Position numbers and translations under genes: made by a program
Shown: positions 16,755 through 27,361 of the stretch, one piece after another
Numbering within the stretch: the stretch's first letter is position 1
Layout of the letters: each line of letters begins with the position of its first letter
Notes under the pieces: generated by a model
What the model was told of the DNA's origin: nothing
Database searches by the model: none
The model's input: the letters and a program-made list of their open reading frames with translations, nothing else
Assembly (NCBI GenBank): GCA_028823175.1
Contig: JAPKBZ010000004.1
Location: 1 to 64,000, forward strand
Source: Myxococcota bacterium
Lineage (GTDB): Bacteria; Myxococcota_A; UBA9160; UBA4427
DNA: 64,000 bases
Direction: 5' to 3'

Positions 16755-18575
16755 ATGGCGGCGGTAATCGGAATCGACCTGGGGACTACGAATTCGTGTG
16801 TGGCCTTCATGTCGGGTTCTGCCAGCGAGGTCATTGCGAATAGCGAGGGTTCCCGAACCACGCCTTCGATGTTGGCCCTGACCGAGAACGGCGAAAAGCT
16901 GGTGGGTCAGATCGCCAAGCGTCAGGCCGTGACCAACCCCTCCCGGACTCTCTTCGCGATCAAGCGCCTGATCGGTCGCAAATACGCCTCTCCCGAGGTC
17001 TCGGCTTTTGCCTCGGTCGCTCCCTTTCCCATCGTGTCGGCGGAAAATGGAGATGCCTGGGTGACTCTCGGCGATCGGGATTGCTCGCCCCAGGAAGTGA
17101 TCGCCAGCGTGCTCCAGAAAATGAAGGAGACCGCTTCGGATTTTCTCGGTGAGGAAGTCGTCGCGGCGGTGATTACGGTTCCCGCGTATTTCAACGATGC
17201 CCAGCGCCAGGCGACCAAGGAGGCCGGGATGATCGCCGGCCTCGAGGTGTTGCGGATCGTCAACGAGCCCACGGCCGCGGCCCTGAGTCACGGTTTCGAC
17301 GAGAGTTCGGACAAGACCCTGGCGGTTTTCGATCTGGGCGGCGGAACCTTCGATATCTCGATCCTGGAGATCGGGGACGGCGTTTTTCAGGTCAAGAGCA
17401 CCCATGGTGACACTTATCTGGGCGGAGAGGATTTTGATAGCGCCCTAGTGGAATACCTGGCCAACGAGTTCAAGAGCGAGCACGGGATCGACCTGCGAGG
17501 GGATCCGATGGCGCTCCAGCGCCTCAAGGAGGCCGCCGAGCGCGCCAAGCATGAGCTTTCCTCGGTGGATGAGACCGATATCAATCTGCCCTTCCTGGCT
17601 TCGGATGAAAGCGGACCCAAGCACCTGGTCATGACCCTGGATCGTGTCCTCCTGGAAGAGCTGACCGCGCCCCTGGTCGCTCGCCTGGAGAGCCCCTGTC
17701 GCCGGGCGGTCCAGGATGCGGGGATCGCGATGAGCGAGATCGATGAACTGATCATGGTCGGCGGCATGACCCGGATGCCAGCGGTTCAGGCCAAGGTCGC
17801 CGAGATCTTCGGCAAGCAGCCCACCAGCGGAGTCGACCCCGATGAGGTGGTCGCCGCGGGCGCTGCCATCCAGGCGGGGGTTCTCTCGGGTACGGTGGCG
17901 GATGTCCTGCTCTTGGACGTGACTCCCCTGTCCTTGGGCGTCGAAACCCAGGGTGGCGTCTTTACCAAGATTATCGAGAAGAACACCACGATCCCGTCGG
18001 CCAAAAGTCAGGTGTTTTCGACAACCGAGGACAACCAGGATCGGGTGCAGATTCACGTCTTCCAGGGTGAGCGAGACATGGTGGGGGACAATATGAGCTT
18101 GGGGCGCTTCGAGTTGGTGGGGCTTCCTCCGGCGCCGCGTGGGGTACCCCAGGTGGAAGTGACCTTCGCCCTGGATCCCGATGGGGTCGTCAACGTGTCG
18201 GCCAAGGATCTGGGCACCGGCAAGAGCCAAGGCATCGTCATCACCGCTTCCTCAGGGTTGAGCGAGGGCGAGGTGGAGCGGCTCGTCGAGGAGGCCATGG
18301 CCCATGCGGCCGAGGACGCCGAGGTGCGCGGCAGGACGGACCTGTGCAACAAGCTCGAGGGCCTCGTCTATTCGACCGAGCGCACTCTCGAGGAATTCGG
18401 CGGAGACGTGTCCGAGGCCGACCGCAAACCTGTCCAAGACATGATCTTGGTCGCCCAGGCCCGGGTTGCGGAAGGCGAGATCGCGCCCATCGAGGAGTGT
18501 ATTCGCGAACTCTCGGCCCTGACCTACTCGCTGACCGAGAAGATCTACGCCAGTCTGGATCTCGGCGACGCTTAG
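16755..18575 (+). CDS. dnaK: DnaK (Hsp70) chaperone, without the C-terminal acidic tail
   Basis: 606 residues. Hsp70 signatures are all present: [38 protein letters not shown], and the linker [15 protein letters not shown]. The substrate-binding beta domain and the helical lid follow, but the protein ends right after the last lid helix ([14 protein letters not shown]). The disordered acidic EEVKD-type tail of E. coli DnaK is therefore missing, which explains the short length. It works with the adjacent GrpE and DnaJ in protein folding and stress recovery. Confidence 0.95.
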   Translation: MAAVIGIDLGTTNSCVAFMSGSASEVIANSEGSRTTPSMLALTENGEKLVGQIAKRQAVTNPSRTLFAIKRLIGRKYASPEVSAFASVAPFPIVSAENGDAWVTLGDRDCSPQEVIASVLQKMKETASDFLGEEVVAAVITVPAYFNDAQRQATKEAGMIAGLEVLRIVNEPTAAALSHGFDESSDKTLAVFDLGGGTFDISILEIGDGVFQVKSTHGDTYLGGEDFDSALVEYLANEFKSEHGIDLRGDPMALQRLKEAAERAKHELSSVDETDINLPFLASDESGPKHLVMTLDRVLLEELTAPLVARLESPCRRAVQDAGIAMSEIDELIMVGGMTRMPAVQAKVAEIFGKQPTSGVDPDEVVAAGAAIQAGVLSGTVADVLLLDVTPLSLGVETQGGVFTKIIEKNTTIPSAKSQVFSTTEDNQDRVQIHVFQGERDMVGDNMSLGRFELVGLPPAPRGVPQVEVTFALDPDGVVNVSAKDLGTGKSQGIVITASSGLSEGEVERLVEEAMAHAAEDAEVRGRTDLCNKLEGLVYSTERTLEEFGGDVSEADRKPVQDMILVAQARVAEGEIAPIEECIRELSALTYSLTEKIYASLDLGDA

Positions 18576-18652
18576 ACAACCGCCCCCCTCCGCCCCGCCC
18601 CCTCCGCACTTCTCGAACCCCACGGGGATACGGGAAAGGTGCGGCCTTCGCG

Positions 18653-18688
18653 CTCGGCTGCCCTTGACAGGGGTGCCCCTGTGCCGAG
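18653..18688. promoter_or_regulatory. nested inverted repeat between dnaK and dnaJ
   Basis: A perfect inverted repeat ACAGGGG-TG-CCCCTGT (18667-18682) is enclosed by a second pair CTCGGC (18653-18658) / GCCGAG (18683-18688). A consensus -35 hexamer TTGACA (18664-18669) overlaps its left arm. It could be an operator, a transcript hairpin ending or attenuating dnaK transcription, or an mRNA processing site; no T-run follows. Confidence 0.5.
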
Positions 18689-18776
18689 GTGACGGCGATC
18701 TGCCTGCGGCCCGACTACGGATGACGGGAAACACCCCTTCCGAGGCCGAAGCGAGAACGAGCTGGGACGATCAACT

Positions 18777-19919
18777 GTGAGCAAGCGCGACTATTACGAG
18801 GTGCTGGGGGTCGACCGCGGCGCCAGCGCCGGCGATCTAAAATCGGCGTACAGGCGCCTGGCCATGGAGTTTCACCCGGACCGCAATCCCGACGATCCGG
18901 TCGCGGAGGACCGCTTCAAGGAACTCTCCGAGGCCTACTCCGTGCTCTCCGACGAGGAGAAGCGGGCGCGCTACGACCGTTTCGGGCACGAGGGTCTCGG
19001 CGGCTCGGGCGGCGCCCAGGATTTCGGCGATTTCGGCGGCTTTGGGGATATCTTCAACGACCTCTTTGGGGACATCTTCGGAGGCGGCGCCGGGGGCGCG
19101 GGCGGCCGGCGCGGGCGCGGTCAACGCGGGGCGGATCTCCGGTACAACCTCGAGGTGGATCTCAACGAGGTTCTGCACGGTCTGGTCTCGACGATCGATA
19201 TCCCCAAGATGCGGACCTGCGAGCCCTGTGAGGGATCGGGGGCGAGTCCAGGCTCCTCGGCGACGACCTGCGATCGCTGTCGCGGCGTCGGCCAGGTGGC
19301 GTTTCAGCAAGGCTTTTTTCGGGTCAATCGGCCCTGCGACGCGTGTGCGGGTGCCGGCCAGATCATTCGCGATCCCTGCCGCGAATGCCGCGGGGGCGGC
19401 CGAGTCGAGTCTCAGCAGACCCTGCAGGTCAAGGTGCCGCCGGGGGTGGATGACGGAGCGCGGCTGCGTCTGGTGGGCGAGGGCGAGGCCGGGGTGGCCG
19501 GAGGACCGTCCGGAGATCTCTACGTCGTGATCCACATCGAGCCCCACCCGCTCTTCGAACGCGATGGCACCGATCTCTACACCGAGGTCCCCGTTCCCTT
19601 CGTCCAAGCGGCCCTGGGCTCGCATATCGAGGTGCCGACCCTCGATGGACCGATGGAAATCGAGATGATCGAGGGAACCCAATCGGGGAAAGTGTTGCCT
19701 CTTAAGGGTATGGGGCTTCCGCCCCTGCAGCCCCGCATGGATCCAGCCCGGCTGGAAAGGATGCGCGGGGATATCTTTGTGCGAATCTTCGTCGAGGTAC
19801 CGACGCGGTTGACCGATCGGCAGCGGGCGCTTCTCGAGGACTTTGCGAACGAGAGCGGGACCGAGGTCTCGCCGGTTCATCGGGGCTTCGTCGACAAGCT
19901 GAGGGATTTCTTCGACTGA
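18777..19919 (+). CDS. dnaJ: DnaJ (Hsp40) co-chaperone
   Basis: 380 residues from a GTG start. The J domain carries His33-Pro-Asp in FHPDRNP. A Gly/Phe-rich linker is followed by four zinc-binding repeats CxxCxGxG ([32 protein letters not shown]). The C-terminal substrate domains include [10 protein letters not shown] and LKGMGLP. It stimulates DnaK ATPase and presents clients. A 200-bp gap with its own hairpin separates it from dnaK, so separate control is possible. The next gene starts one base after its stop. Confidence 0.96.
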   Translation: MSKRDYYEVLGVDRGASAGDLKSAYRRLAMEFHPDRNPDDPVAEDRFKELSEAYSVLSDEEKRARYDRFGHEGLGGSGGAQDFGDFGGFGDIFNDLFGDIFGGGAGGAGGRRGRGQRGADLRYNLEVDLNEVLHGLVSTIDIPKMRTCEPCEGSGASPGSSATTCDRCRGVGQVAFQQGFFRVNRPCDACAGAGQIIRDPCRECRGGGRVESQQTLQVKVPPGVDDGARLRLVGEGEAGVAGGPSGDLYVVIHIEPHPLFERDGTDLYTEVPVPFVQAALGSHIEVPTLDGPMEIEMIEGTQSGKVLPLKGMGLPPLQPRMDPARLERMRGDIFVRIFVEVPTRLTDRQRALLEDFANESGTEVSPVHRGFVDKLRDFFD

Positions 19920-19920
19920 G

Positions 19921-22140
19921 ATGATCCGAATTACGGGCCCGTTGGGGTCTTTCCTTTCTGGTCTGGCGGTGTGTGTGCTGCTGGCGATCTCCTGTGCCGG
20001 GCCGGGTGGCCAAGAAAGGGTTCCCGCCGTCGAGAGGTCGGCCTACGAAGCGGCTCTCGCGCACTCGCCTGGGGATCCCGCCGCTTCTGCTGAGGCCCTG
20101 GAGGCTTTCCTCCTCGTCTACCCGAACAGCCTACTCGCCGACGACGCCCTCGAAGAATGGGCTCGGCTGGACTTCGAGGCCGGCGACCGGCGGGCTGCCT
20201 CTCGTCGTCTCGGCGAGGCGGTCAGCCGCTTCCCCGATGGCAACCGCAGCGACTCCATTCGCCTGCGCCTGGCGGTTTGGGAGAAGGAGGGCGGCTCGCC
20301 TGGGGCGTCCCGACGCTGGCTGGATGCCGTTCGCCCCGAGCGTTTGACCGAGGTCGAACGCCGCTATTTCTACCGGCTTCGGATCGAGTTGGCAGAGAAC
20401 GACGTCGAGCGTCTCGTCTACTTGTCGAAGCTGCGCGCCGCCGTGGTCGAGGAGACCGCGAGCGACTCGGAGGAGCGCGCCTTTCCCGGTGCCGACCCCT
20501 CCCGGCGAGTCGCTGAGGTCGACGGACAAATCCGTTCCCTTTTGTTGGGCGTCTCCGAAGAGGATTTGCTGCGCGCCGTGCCCAAGCTGGGGAGCGAGAT
20601 TCCAGCGGGGCGGATTCGGTTGGTTCTCAGCTGGCGAGCGCTGGTCTCGGGAGACCTCGCCCTGGCGATCTTCTGGCTCGAAGAGGCCGAGCGCTATCCC
20701 CTGACCCCTGAGGATCAAGAACGACTGCAGAGCCTGGCCGTTCGCCTCGGTTCGGGCGATCCAGGGGGCGGCGACCTCTTCCTGCCGACCTTTGCCGAGG
20801 CCGCCGCGCGTCCCTGGCCCTCCCTCGAGGGTCTCGCGCTTCGGGTGGGCGTGATCCTGCCCCTGAGCGGGCGCTATGCCCCCTTCGGCGAGGAAGCCTT
20901 ACGCGGGCTGCTGCTGGCCGGTGGCGTCTTCGAGGAAACACTCCCCGAGCCCTTCGAAGGGCCTCCCGCCGCGGTCCTGGGTCCGGTGGCCGAGGGCGAG
21001 CCCGCCGCCGCTCCGCTTTTTGTGCCCCCCCCCGCGTTGGCGCGCAATATTCGGGCATTGAGCGATGCGAGCGCCGGCATCGAACTGGTGATTCGCGACA
21101 GCGGGGGCAGCCCCGAGCGCGCCGCCGCCGCGGTTCGCGAAATGGCTCTCCAGGAGGACTTGCTCGCGATCGTCGGCCCGATCTTTTCGGCCGAATCCGA
21201 GGCGGCCGCTCGGGAAGCCGAGAGCTACGAGATTCCCCTGCTCACCCTTTCCAACCGGGTGGAGATCAGCACCGAGCGCGATTATGTCTTCCGCTTGCGA
21301 ATGACTCCCGACGACGAAATCGATCGTCTGGTCGACTACGCGATGGCCGAGGCGGGAATGCAGACCTTTGCGATCCTCTACCCCATGAACCGCTACGGGC
21401 GGGGGATGCGAAACCGCTACTGGGAAGCCGTCGTCGAGCGGGGGGGCAAGATCGTCGCTGCCGCGGGCTATGAGCCCGATGCCACGGATTTCAAGGCCTC
21501 GATTCGAAGCCTGGTCGGATTCGACTTGATCACGGCCAACGAGCGCGTGGCCCTCCAAGAGCGAAGCCGGGCGCTGCGTCGTGGACGCCGACTCGAGCCC
21601 GAGGTGGGGGCCCTGCTCAAAGAGATTCTCTATACCCAACTCGGTCCCGACGGCGAAGCGCTTCCGCCGATCGTCGACTTCGACGCGCTCTTCATTCCCG
21701 ACGATCACGAGAAAATCCAGCTGATCGCCCCCCAGCTCGCCTACCACGAGATTGAGGGTGTCCAGCTTTTGGGCTCGCGGGATTGGAATGATCCGGAATT
21801 GATTCGCATCGGCCGGAGCCATGTCGTCGGGGCCCTGGTCTCGACTCCATTTCACCCGGAGAGCCGATTTCCCATCGTCCAGAATTTCGTCGCCGGCTAC
21901 CGCGAGAGCTTTGGGGGGGAACCGGACGAATTCTCGGCCAGTGCCTTCGACGCGCTCAATCTCGTGCTGACCCAGGCTGCCCTGGACTACGAGACTCGCC
22001 CAGAAATCCGGGACGGTATCCGTCGAATTTATGGATTCCCCGGGGTTTCGGGTGTGACGAGTATTCTCCCCGACGGAAACGCCCGGAAGCGGCCTTTCCT
22101 GGTGGAGGTCGAGCGCCGCCGTTTCGTCGGCGTCGACTGA
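19921..22140 (+). CDS. lipoprotein with repeat domain and type-1 periplasmic-binding domain (PBP-activator-like)
   Basis: 739 residues. A signal peptide ends in a lipobox (LAISC, Cys ~27). Residues ~35-270 are helical and TPR-like (LEAFLLVYPNSLLADDALEEWARL). From about residue 305 there is a periplasmic-binding-protein type I domain (LRVGVILPLSGRYAPFGEEALRG, AIVGPIFSAESEAAAREAE, TLSNRVEIS, FAILYPMNRYGRGMRNRYW). This two-part design matches LpoA-type penicillin-binding-protein activators and the ligand-binding lipoproteins near them. It would sit in the outer membrane facing the periplasm. It is coupled to dnaJ by a one-base gap. The ligand or partner is unknown. Confidence 0.8.
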   Translation: MIRITGPLGSFLSGLAVCVLLAISCAGPGGQERVPAVERSAYEAALAHSPGDPAASAEALEAFLLVYPNSLLADDALEEWARLDFEAGDRRAASRRLGEAVSRFPDGNRSDSIRLRLAVWEKEGGSPGASRRWLDAVRPERLTEVERRYFYRLRIELAENDVERLVYLSKLRAAVVEETASDSEERAFPGADPSRRVAEVDGQIRSLLLGVSEEDLLRAVPKLGSEIPAGRIRLVLSWRALVSGDLALAIFWLEEAERYPLTPEDQERLQSLAVRLGSGDPGGGDLFLPTFAEAAARPWPSLEGLALRVGVILPLSGRYAPFGEEALRGLLLAGGVFEETLPEPFEGPPAAVLGPVAEGEPAAAPLFVPPPALARNIRALSDASAGIELVIRDSGGSPERAAAAVREMALQEDLLAIVGPIFSAESEAAAREAESYEIPLLTLSNRVEISTERDYVFRLRMTPDDEIDRLVDYAMAEAGMQTFAILYPMNRYGRGMRNRYWEAVVERGGKIVAAAGYEPDATDFKASIRSLVGFDLITANERVALQERSRALRRGRRLEPEVGALLKEILYTQLGPDGEALPPIVDFDALFIPDDHEKIQLIAPQLAYHEIEGVQLLGSRDWNDPELIRIGRSHVVGALVSTPFHPESRFPIVQNFVAGYRESFGGEPDEFSASAFDALNLVLTQAALDYETRPEIRDGIRRIYGFPGVSGVTSILPDGNARKRPFLVEVERRRFVGVD

Positions 22141-22264
22141 GCTCAGCGACCCGTGTGGTGAGATTGGGGACTTACGGGTCAGTTGCCCATGCGCTTCCTC
22201 CGGTCGGGGAGAAGAATCTCAGGTGGAACTAAAGTGAGCTCCCCTGCGAGTCGAAGCATTGAGT

Positions 22265-24676
22265 ATGACTATCGACTCTGCTGCTACCGAAAGTTTCCCC
22301 TCCGAGCTGCCTGTAATTAGCCTGCGGGAACTCGTGGTTTTCCCCTACATGGCTCTGCCGCTCATCGTCGCGCGGGAGAGATCCATCGCCGCGGTGGAAG
22401 ACGCGCTGGCGGGGGGCCAGATGATTCTGCTGGTCGCCCAGCGGGACTCGGAGGTCTTTGATCCCCAGCCCGAGCAGCTCTACGACGTGGGAACGGTGGC
22501 CGTCGTGACGAGCCGCTCGACGCTCTCGGATGGCCGGCTGAAGGTCCTGATCCAGGGGGTAGGTAAGGCTCGTATCGTGCCTGGAAGCACCCAGGGGCAC
22601 CGAGTGCGAGTCGAGGAAATTTCAGCCCAGGACGATGCCGAGTGGACGGTTGAAGGCGAAGCCCTCGTCCGTGCGGTGCGCAGCCGGGTCGAGCAGCTCC
22701 TCCCCCTGAAGAGCTTGCCCCCCGAGATTCTCTCGGTGACGTCCAATGTCGACAACCCCGGAAGGCTCGCCGACATGGTGGCCTCAAACCTGCGGCTGCG
22801 GGTTGCCGAGGCCCAGCAGGTCCTCGAAACCGAGGACTCCCTGGCTCGCCTTCGGCGGGTGGATGCCCTGGTGCGTCGGGAACTCGAGGTGACGAATATT
22901 CAGGCCGAAATCCAGACTCAGGCCAAGGAGGAGATGTCCCGGAGCGAGCGCGAAGTCTTTCTGCGCGAGCAATTGCGGGCGATCCAGAGTGAGCTGGGTG
23001 AGACCGATGGCGGCGGAAGCGAGGCCGATGAGTACCGGTCCAAGATCGCCGGCGCCAATCTCTCCCACGAAAGTTTCGAGGAGGCCAACCGCCAGGTTCA
23101 GCGCCTCTCGACCATGCACCCCGATGGGCCCGAAGCTCAGGTGGTGCGTAATTATCTCGATTGGTTGCTGTGTCTGCCCTGGGATCGTTGTTCGCCCGAC
23201 CGGTTGGATCTTGTCAGCGCCCGGGAAATCCTGGATGCCGACCACGCTCATCTCGACAGGGTGAAGGATCGGATTCTCGAGTTTCTCAGCGTTCGAAAGC
23301 TCCGCAATGATAGCCGCGGACCGATCCTCTGCTTCGCCGGCCCGCCGGGGGTGGGGAAGACTTCACTGGGTCGCTCAATCGCTCGTTCGATGGGGCGTGA
23401 GTTCGTGCGCATTTCTCTCGGTGGCGTTCACGACGAGGCCGAAATTCGAGGCCATAGACGCACCTATGTCGGTGCCATGCCGGGACGAATTCTGCAGGCG
23501 ATGAAAAAGGCGGGAACCAGCAATCCCGTGATCATGCTCGATGAGATCGACAAGCTCAGCAGCAATGATTTCCGCGGCGATCCGGCCGCGGCTCTCCTCG
23601 AGGTCCTCGACCCGGAACAGAATCACGATTTCAGCGATCATTTTCTCAGCATCCCCTTCGATCTTTCGCGAGTGCTTTTTATCGCGACGGCCAACCGCCT
23701 GGAGACGATTCCGGGCCCACTGCGGGATAGAATGGAAACGGTGCGACTGGCGGGCTACAGCCAAGAGGAGAAGGTCGAAATCGCCTCGCGATTCCTGGTT
23801 CCCCGGCAGATCGATGAGAACGGGTTGACGCCCGAGCGGATGAGCTGGTCGGCGGGAGCCATCGAAGGGATCGTGAGCGGCTATACGCGCGAAGCCGGGG
23901 TTCGAAACCTGGAGCGTCAGGTCGCCGCAGTCTGTCGGAAGGTGGCTCGGAAGGCGGCCGAAGGGGACGGTTCCAAGGTCTCGATCACCCGCCGCAGCCT
24001 GACCCGTTACCTGGGAAGTGCGCCCCATGCTCGCGAAAACGAGGAGCACGTCGACGAAGTCGGCGTCGTCCGAGGGCTCGCCTGGACCGAGGCCGGTGGC
24101 GAATTGCTGCCCATCGAGTCTTGCCTGGCCACGGGCAAGGGGATGGTGCTGACTGGACAACTGGGAGACGTCATGAAGGAGTCGGGGCTCACCGCGCTTT
24201 CCTTCGTGCGATCGACCCTGCGATCTCTCAACTCGGTCGCCGAGGACCTCTCGGAGAGCGAGATCCATGTGCACGTGCCCGATGGGGCGACGCCCAAGGA
24301 TGGACCTTCTGCGGGCATCGCCATCGCCACGGCGATCTTCTCCGCGGCCACGGGAATTCCGGTTCGGGGCGATGTGGCAATGACGGGAGAGATCACTCTC
24401 CGGGGCAAGGTTCTGGCCGTCGGGGGCGTTCGCGAGAAGGCTCTGGCGGCGCTTCGCGCCGGAGTGTCCGAGGTGATCCTGCCGCGTCAGTGCATGGCCG
24501 AGGTCGAGACCATCCCGAAGGAATTGCGGCGGAAGCTGACCTTTATCCCGGTCAACGACATGTCGGAAGTGCTCGACGCCGCCCTGGCCGAGCCGCCGGT
24601 GGTCCGGGTCAAAGCCGTTCCGAACCAGGCTTCGAAGCCGTCTCACCTGCACGCCTCGTTCAAGCCGGGCTGCTAG
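22265..24676 (+). CDS. lon: Lon ATP-dependent serine protease
   Basis: 803 residues from the ATG at 22265. The N-terminal substrate domain starts [20 protein letters not shown]. The AAA+ module has Walker [14 protein letters not shown] and Walker [11 protein letters not shown] plus the sensor region. The protease domain has the catalytic Ser682 ([11 protein letters not shown]) and Lys725 ([10 protein letters not shown]). The cytoplasmic hexamer degrades misfolded and regulatory proteins. Its place after the hrcA-dnaJ block makes a proteostasis cluster. No sigma-32-like promoter was recognised in the 124-bp gap before it. Confidence 0.96.
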   Translation: MTIDSAATESFPSELPVISLRELVVFPYMALPLIVARERSIAAVEDALAGGQMILLVAQRDSEVFDPQPEQLYDVGTVAVVTSRSTLSDGRLKVLIQGVGKARIVPGSTQGHRVRVEEISAQDDAEWTVEGEALVRAVRSRVEQLLPLKSLPPEILSVTSNVDNPGRLADMVASNLRLRVAEAQQVLETEDSLARLRRVDALVRRELEVTNIQAEIQTQAKEEMSRSEREVFLREQLRAIQSELGETDGGGSEADEYRSKIAGANLSHESFEEANRQVQRLSTMHPDGPEAQVVRNYLDWLLCLPWDRCSPDRLDLVSAREILDADHAHLDRVKDRILEFLSVRKLRNDSRGPILCFAGPPGVGKTSLGRSIARSMGREFVRISLGGVHDEAEIRGHRRTYVGAMPGRILQAMKKAGTSNPVIMLDEIDKLSSNDFRGDPAAALLEVLDPEQNHDFSDHFLSIPFDLSRVLFIATANRLETIPGPLRDRMETVRLAGYSQEEKVEIASRFLVPRQIDENGLTPERMSWSAGAIEGIVSGYTREAGVRNLERQVAAVCRKVARKAAEGDGSKVSITRRSLTRYLGSAPHARENEEHVDEVGVVRGLAWTEAGGELLPIESCLATGKGMVLTGQLGDVMKESGLTALSFVRSTLRSLNSVAEDLSESEIHVHVPDGATPKDGPSAGIAIATAIFSAATGIPVRGDVAMTGEITLRGKVLAVGGVREKALAALRAGVSEVILPRQCMAEVETIPKELRRKLTFIPVNDMSEVLDAALAEPPVVRVKAVPNQASKPSHLHASFKPGC

Positions 24677-24684
24677 CACTCTTT

Positions 24685-24755
24685 TACGCGCTCCCGGTTT
24701 TCGCCTTCACGCTCTCCCGGTTTCACGCTCTCCCGGTTTCACGCTCTCCCGGTCT
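24685..24755. repeat. 16-bp tandem repeat array (3 units plus a degenerate one)
   Basis: CACGCTCTCCCGGTTT occurs at 24708-24723 and 24724-24739 and, with one change, at 24740-24755. A related unit TACGCGCTCCCGGTTT is at 24685-24700, separated by seven bases. The array begins 8 bases after the lon stop. Confidence 0.85.
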
Positions 24756-24774
24756 CACGGACCGCGGGAGAGGG
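24743..24774 (+). terminator. possible hairpin terminator after lon
   Basis: The last repeat unit supplies CTCTCCCGGTC, which pairs with GACC..CGGGAGAG further on, giving an 8-bp core stem plus four more pairs across a two-base bulge. There is no T-run, so intrinsic termination is uncertain. Confidence 0.35.
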
Positions 24775-24812
24775 GCCCTGTTCGTCGGGCCTTGGGCCGC
24801 TATCGTGCCCGC

Positions 24813-25775
24813 ATGCCGCGCTTGCGCACGCTCTCGGATCTGGGTGAGGGTCGCCTGATCGACCGGATCGCCCGGGCGGCCGGCCGCCTGGATCGGTCTG
24901 GCGTCGTTCTCGGAATCGGGGACGATGCGGCGATCCTTCGGCTTCGCGCGCGCGAGGACTGGGTGACGAGCACCGACGCCACCGTGGAGAACGTGCACTT
25001 TCGCTGGTCCGAGCAGGCGGCTTCGTCGGTGGGGCGCCGAGCCCTGGTTTCGAACCTTTCCGATCTGGCCGCTATGGGGGCCAGGCCTCTGGGCTTCACC
25101 CTGGCGCTCGCCGCGCCACCCGACTTGGCCCTCGATCGCTTCGATGGGCTGGTTCGGGGATTGGTCCGCGAGGCGCGCACCCATGGCTGCGCCTGGGTCG
25201 GCGGAAATCTCGCCCGGGCGGATCAGACGAGCTTGGTGATCTCCATTTTTGGAGCGGTGCCGCGAGGCCGTTTTCTGCCCCGAAAGGGTCTTCGCTCGGG
25301 CGATCGCCTTTTTGTCACGGGCTCTCTCGGTGCTGCGAGCCTGGCCCGGGCCGCCTACGAAAGCGCGGGGCGACGAATCCGTCACGTCCCCGTCCCGCGT
25401 CTCGCGGCGGGTAGGGCCTTGCTGGGTCTCCCGGGCTTCGCGGCGTGCATCGACATCTCCGACGGGTTACTCAGCGATCTCGGGCATCTGCTCGAGGGGG
25501 GAGCGCTCGGGGCCGCGCTCGATTCCGACCGCCTGCCGCTGCCCCGGGGCTTTGGGGCGCGTTGTCGGGCACTGGGTGCGGATCCCCTGGCTCTGGCTCT
25601 GGCGGGCGGCGAGGATTACGAACTGCTCTTCGGTCTCCGCCGCCGGGCGGCGGCGGGCTTCTCCGCGGCCGCCTTGACCCGGCGCCTGGGCGTGGCGGTG
25701 ACCGAGATCGGCGAGGTGACCTCGACGCCGGGAGTCACTGGGGTCCCCAAAGTTGCCTCCTTCTTGCACTACTAA
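24813..25775 (+). CDS. thiL: thiamine-monophosphate kinase
   Basis: 320 residues from the ATG at 24813; a TTG at 24792 is also in frame. ThiL phosphorylates thiamine monophosphate to the diphosphate cofactor. Family marks: GEGRLIDRIAR, VVLGIGDDAAIL (metal-binding Asp pair), TSTDATVENVHF, GRRALVSNLSDLAAMGARP, GGNLARADQTSL, SDGLLSDLGHL and LAGGEDYELLFG. No other thiamine gene is nearby and no TPP riboswitch was recognised upstream. Confidence 0.94.
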   Translation: MPRLRTLSDLGEGRLIDRIARAAGRLDRSGVVLGIGDDAAILRLRAREDWVTSTDATVENVHFRWSEQAASSVGRRALVSNLSDLAAMGARPLGFTLALAAPPDLALDRFDGLVRGLVREARTHGCAWVGGNLARADQTSLVISIFGAVPRGRFLPRKGLRSGDRLFVTGSLGAASLARAAYESAGRRIRHVPVPRLAAGRALLGLPGFAACIDISDGLLSDLGHLLEGGALGAALDSDRLPLPRGFGARCRALGADPLALALAGGEDYELLFGLRRRAAAGFSAAALTRRLGVAVTEIGEVTSTPGVTGVPKVASFLHY

Positions 25776-25950
25776 TTGCACGACTGAGGTGCGGGCGCTG
25801 CTTGGAGGCGAGAGGGGCTGCGTAGTCCTCTCGAAAAGTCCAGGAATACGGGAAAGCTTTGCGGGGGAGACTTAGCAGCCTTCAAGCTGTCGGCCGCCTT
25901 GCCGATAAGATCAGGGAGAGCGGAAACGCGAACGAGAAAAGAGAAAAGCC
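25776..25950. other. intergenic gap with a hairpin
   Basis: Holds a perfect stem CGAGAGG/CCTCTCG (about 25808-25833) 30-odd bases after thiL, without a T-run, then purine-rich sequence (GAGAAAAGAGAAAAG) before the TTG start of the response regulator. Confidence 0.4.
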
Positions 25951-26343
25951 TTGAAGAGAATTTTGATAGCCGACGACGCGCCCTTCATGCGTCAGATGTT
26001 GCGCGAGATAATCGAGCCTCTTGGCTACGAGATCGTCGCCGAGGCCGCCAATGGTTTTGAAGCGGCGGAACTCTTCGCTCTCCACCAGCCCGACGTGGTG
26101 ACCATGGACATGGTGATGCCCAAGGGTTCCGGGGTCGATGCCTGCCGGATGATTCGAAATCGGTTTCCAGCCGCCAAGATCGTAGCGGCGTGCACCCTGG
26201 GCCAGGAGGGTCTCGTGCTCGAGGCACTTCGCGCGGGCGCCGCGAATTTCATCACCAAGCCCTACCAGCCTGATGTGGTGGAATCGGTGCTCTCGTGGGT
26301 GCTCGAGAAAGACGAAGACGGGGTCGAAGCCCGACCGGCCTGA
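25951..26343 (+). CDS. single-domain CheY-like response regulator
   Basis: 130 residues from a TTG start (KRILIADDAPFMRQML), preceded by GAGAAAAG. It is a stand-alone receiver with the acidic pair DD, the phosphoacceptor Asp in VVTMDMVMPKGSG, a Thr in AACTLG and Lys in ITKPY, so it should be phosphorylatable. There is no output domain; the short acidic tail (EKDEDGVEARPA) is not a known effector. No kinase or chemotaxis gene is adjacent. Confidence 0.9.
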   Translation: MKRILIADDAPFMRQMLREIIEPLGYEIVAEAANGFEAAELFALHQPDVVTMDMVMPKGSGVDACRMIRNRFPAAKIVAACTLGQEGLVLEALRAGAANFITKPYQPDVVESVLSWVLEKDEDGVEARPA

Positions 26344-26611
26344 TCCAAGCCGACTCGCTTCCGGGGCGACAAGCCCTTCGCCGGCACACCCGGCGCATCC
26401 TGTACGCCCGGCACACGCGTTCTGTTCGTTCGCGTATCCACGCGCGCCGCGCGGCTGTGCGAGCTTTCGAGCCGCGGGCTCTGGAGCGCGGTTCACGGGG
26501 GTTTGATATCGTCCTCGGGCGCCTCCGCAGGGTCCGTGGCGGTCGGGGGCTTGTGGCTTGTGTTGTCAGTGCCCTGATCGGGGACTGGATTATCGAGAGG
26601 CGAAACGCGAC

Positions 26612-27361
26612 GTGAACGAGAACCGGATGCGGTCATTGCTTTCGAAGGTTCAGCAGGGCGAGATCTCCGTGGATGCCGCCGTCAAGGATCTCTCCCGCCT
26701 GCCTTTCGTTGACACCGAAAACGCTCGGGTCGATACCCATCGTGCACTGCGCCAGGGCATTCCCGAGGTGATCTTCGGGCTCGGCAAGACGCCCGCCCAG
26801 ATCGCCGAGATCGGGGCGGTGCTGCGCGAAGCGGGCCAGCCCGTCCTGGTGACCCGGATCGGCCCGGCAGAAGCGGAGGCCGTCCAGGCCTGTATGGGAG
26901 AAGGCGAATACGACGCACCGGCGCAGCTTCTCGCCTACCGGGTCGAGGAGATGGAAGCGCTGGGTCGGGGTTCCATCGCCGTGGTCTCCGCAGGGACCGC
27001 CGATCAACCGGTGGCCGCCGAGGCGGCGGGTGTGGCCGAGTTCTTCGGCAACCGGGTCGACCGCCTGCAGGACGTTGGGGTCGCGGGGCTGCATCGGCTC
27101 CTGGCGGCCGAAGAGCGCCTTCGGGCGGCTCGGGTTTTGATCGTGGTGGCGGGAATGGAGGGAGCGCTCCCCTCGGTGGTCGGGGGGCTGGTGGACAAGC
27201 CCGTGATCGCCGTGCCGACGAGTACGGGCTACGGGGTTTCTATGGGAGGATTTTCGGCCCTGCTGGGAATGCTCTCGAGCTGCGCCTCGAATGTCAGCGT
27301 GGTGAATATCGACAACGGATTCGGAGCCGCCTATGCCGCGACCCTCATCAACCGGCTCTAG
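26612..27361 (+). CDS. larB: LarB, nickel-pincer cofactor biosynthesis carboxylase
   Basis: 249 residues from a GTG at 26612 (GAGAGG ribosome site 11 bases upstream). The C-terminal PurE-like domain carries VVSAGTADQPVAAEAAG, RVLIVVAGMEGALPSVVGGLVDKPVIAVPTS and GYGVSMGGFSAL, as in LarB. LarB carboxylates and hydrolyses nicotinic acid adenine dinucleotide in the first step of the pincer nickel cofactor pathway used by lactate racemase and relatives. The N-terminal ~100 residues (LPFVDTENARVDTHRALRQG) are also LarB-typical. It overlaps or abuts larC; no larE or larA is in the window. Confidence 0.9.
   Translation: MNENRMRSLLSKVQQGEISVDAAVKDLSRLPFVDTENARVDTHRALRQGIPEVIFGLGKTPAQIAEIGAVLREAGQPVLVTRIGPAEAEAVQACMGEGEYDAPAQLLAYRVEEMEALGRGSIAVVSAGTADQPVAAEAAGVAEFFGNRVDRLQDVGVAGLHRLLAAEERLRAARVLIVVAGMEGALPSVVGGLVDKPVIAVPTSTGYGVSMGGFSALLGMLSSCASNVSVVNIDNGFGAAYAATLINRL

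Noticed and set aside
16383-19880. Long minus-strand frames opposite grpE, dnaK and dnaJ
   Set aside because: The sense genes carry complete family signatures; the antisense frames do not.
23375-24679. 434-residue minus-strand frame opposite lon
   Set aside because: Antisense shadow of a well-supported Lon; no domain and no ribosome site.
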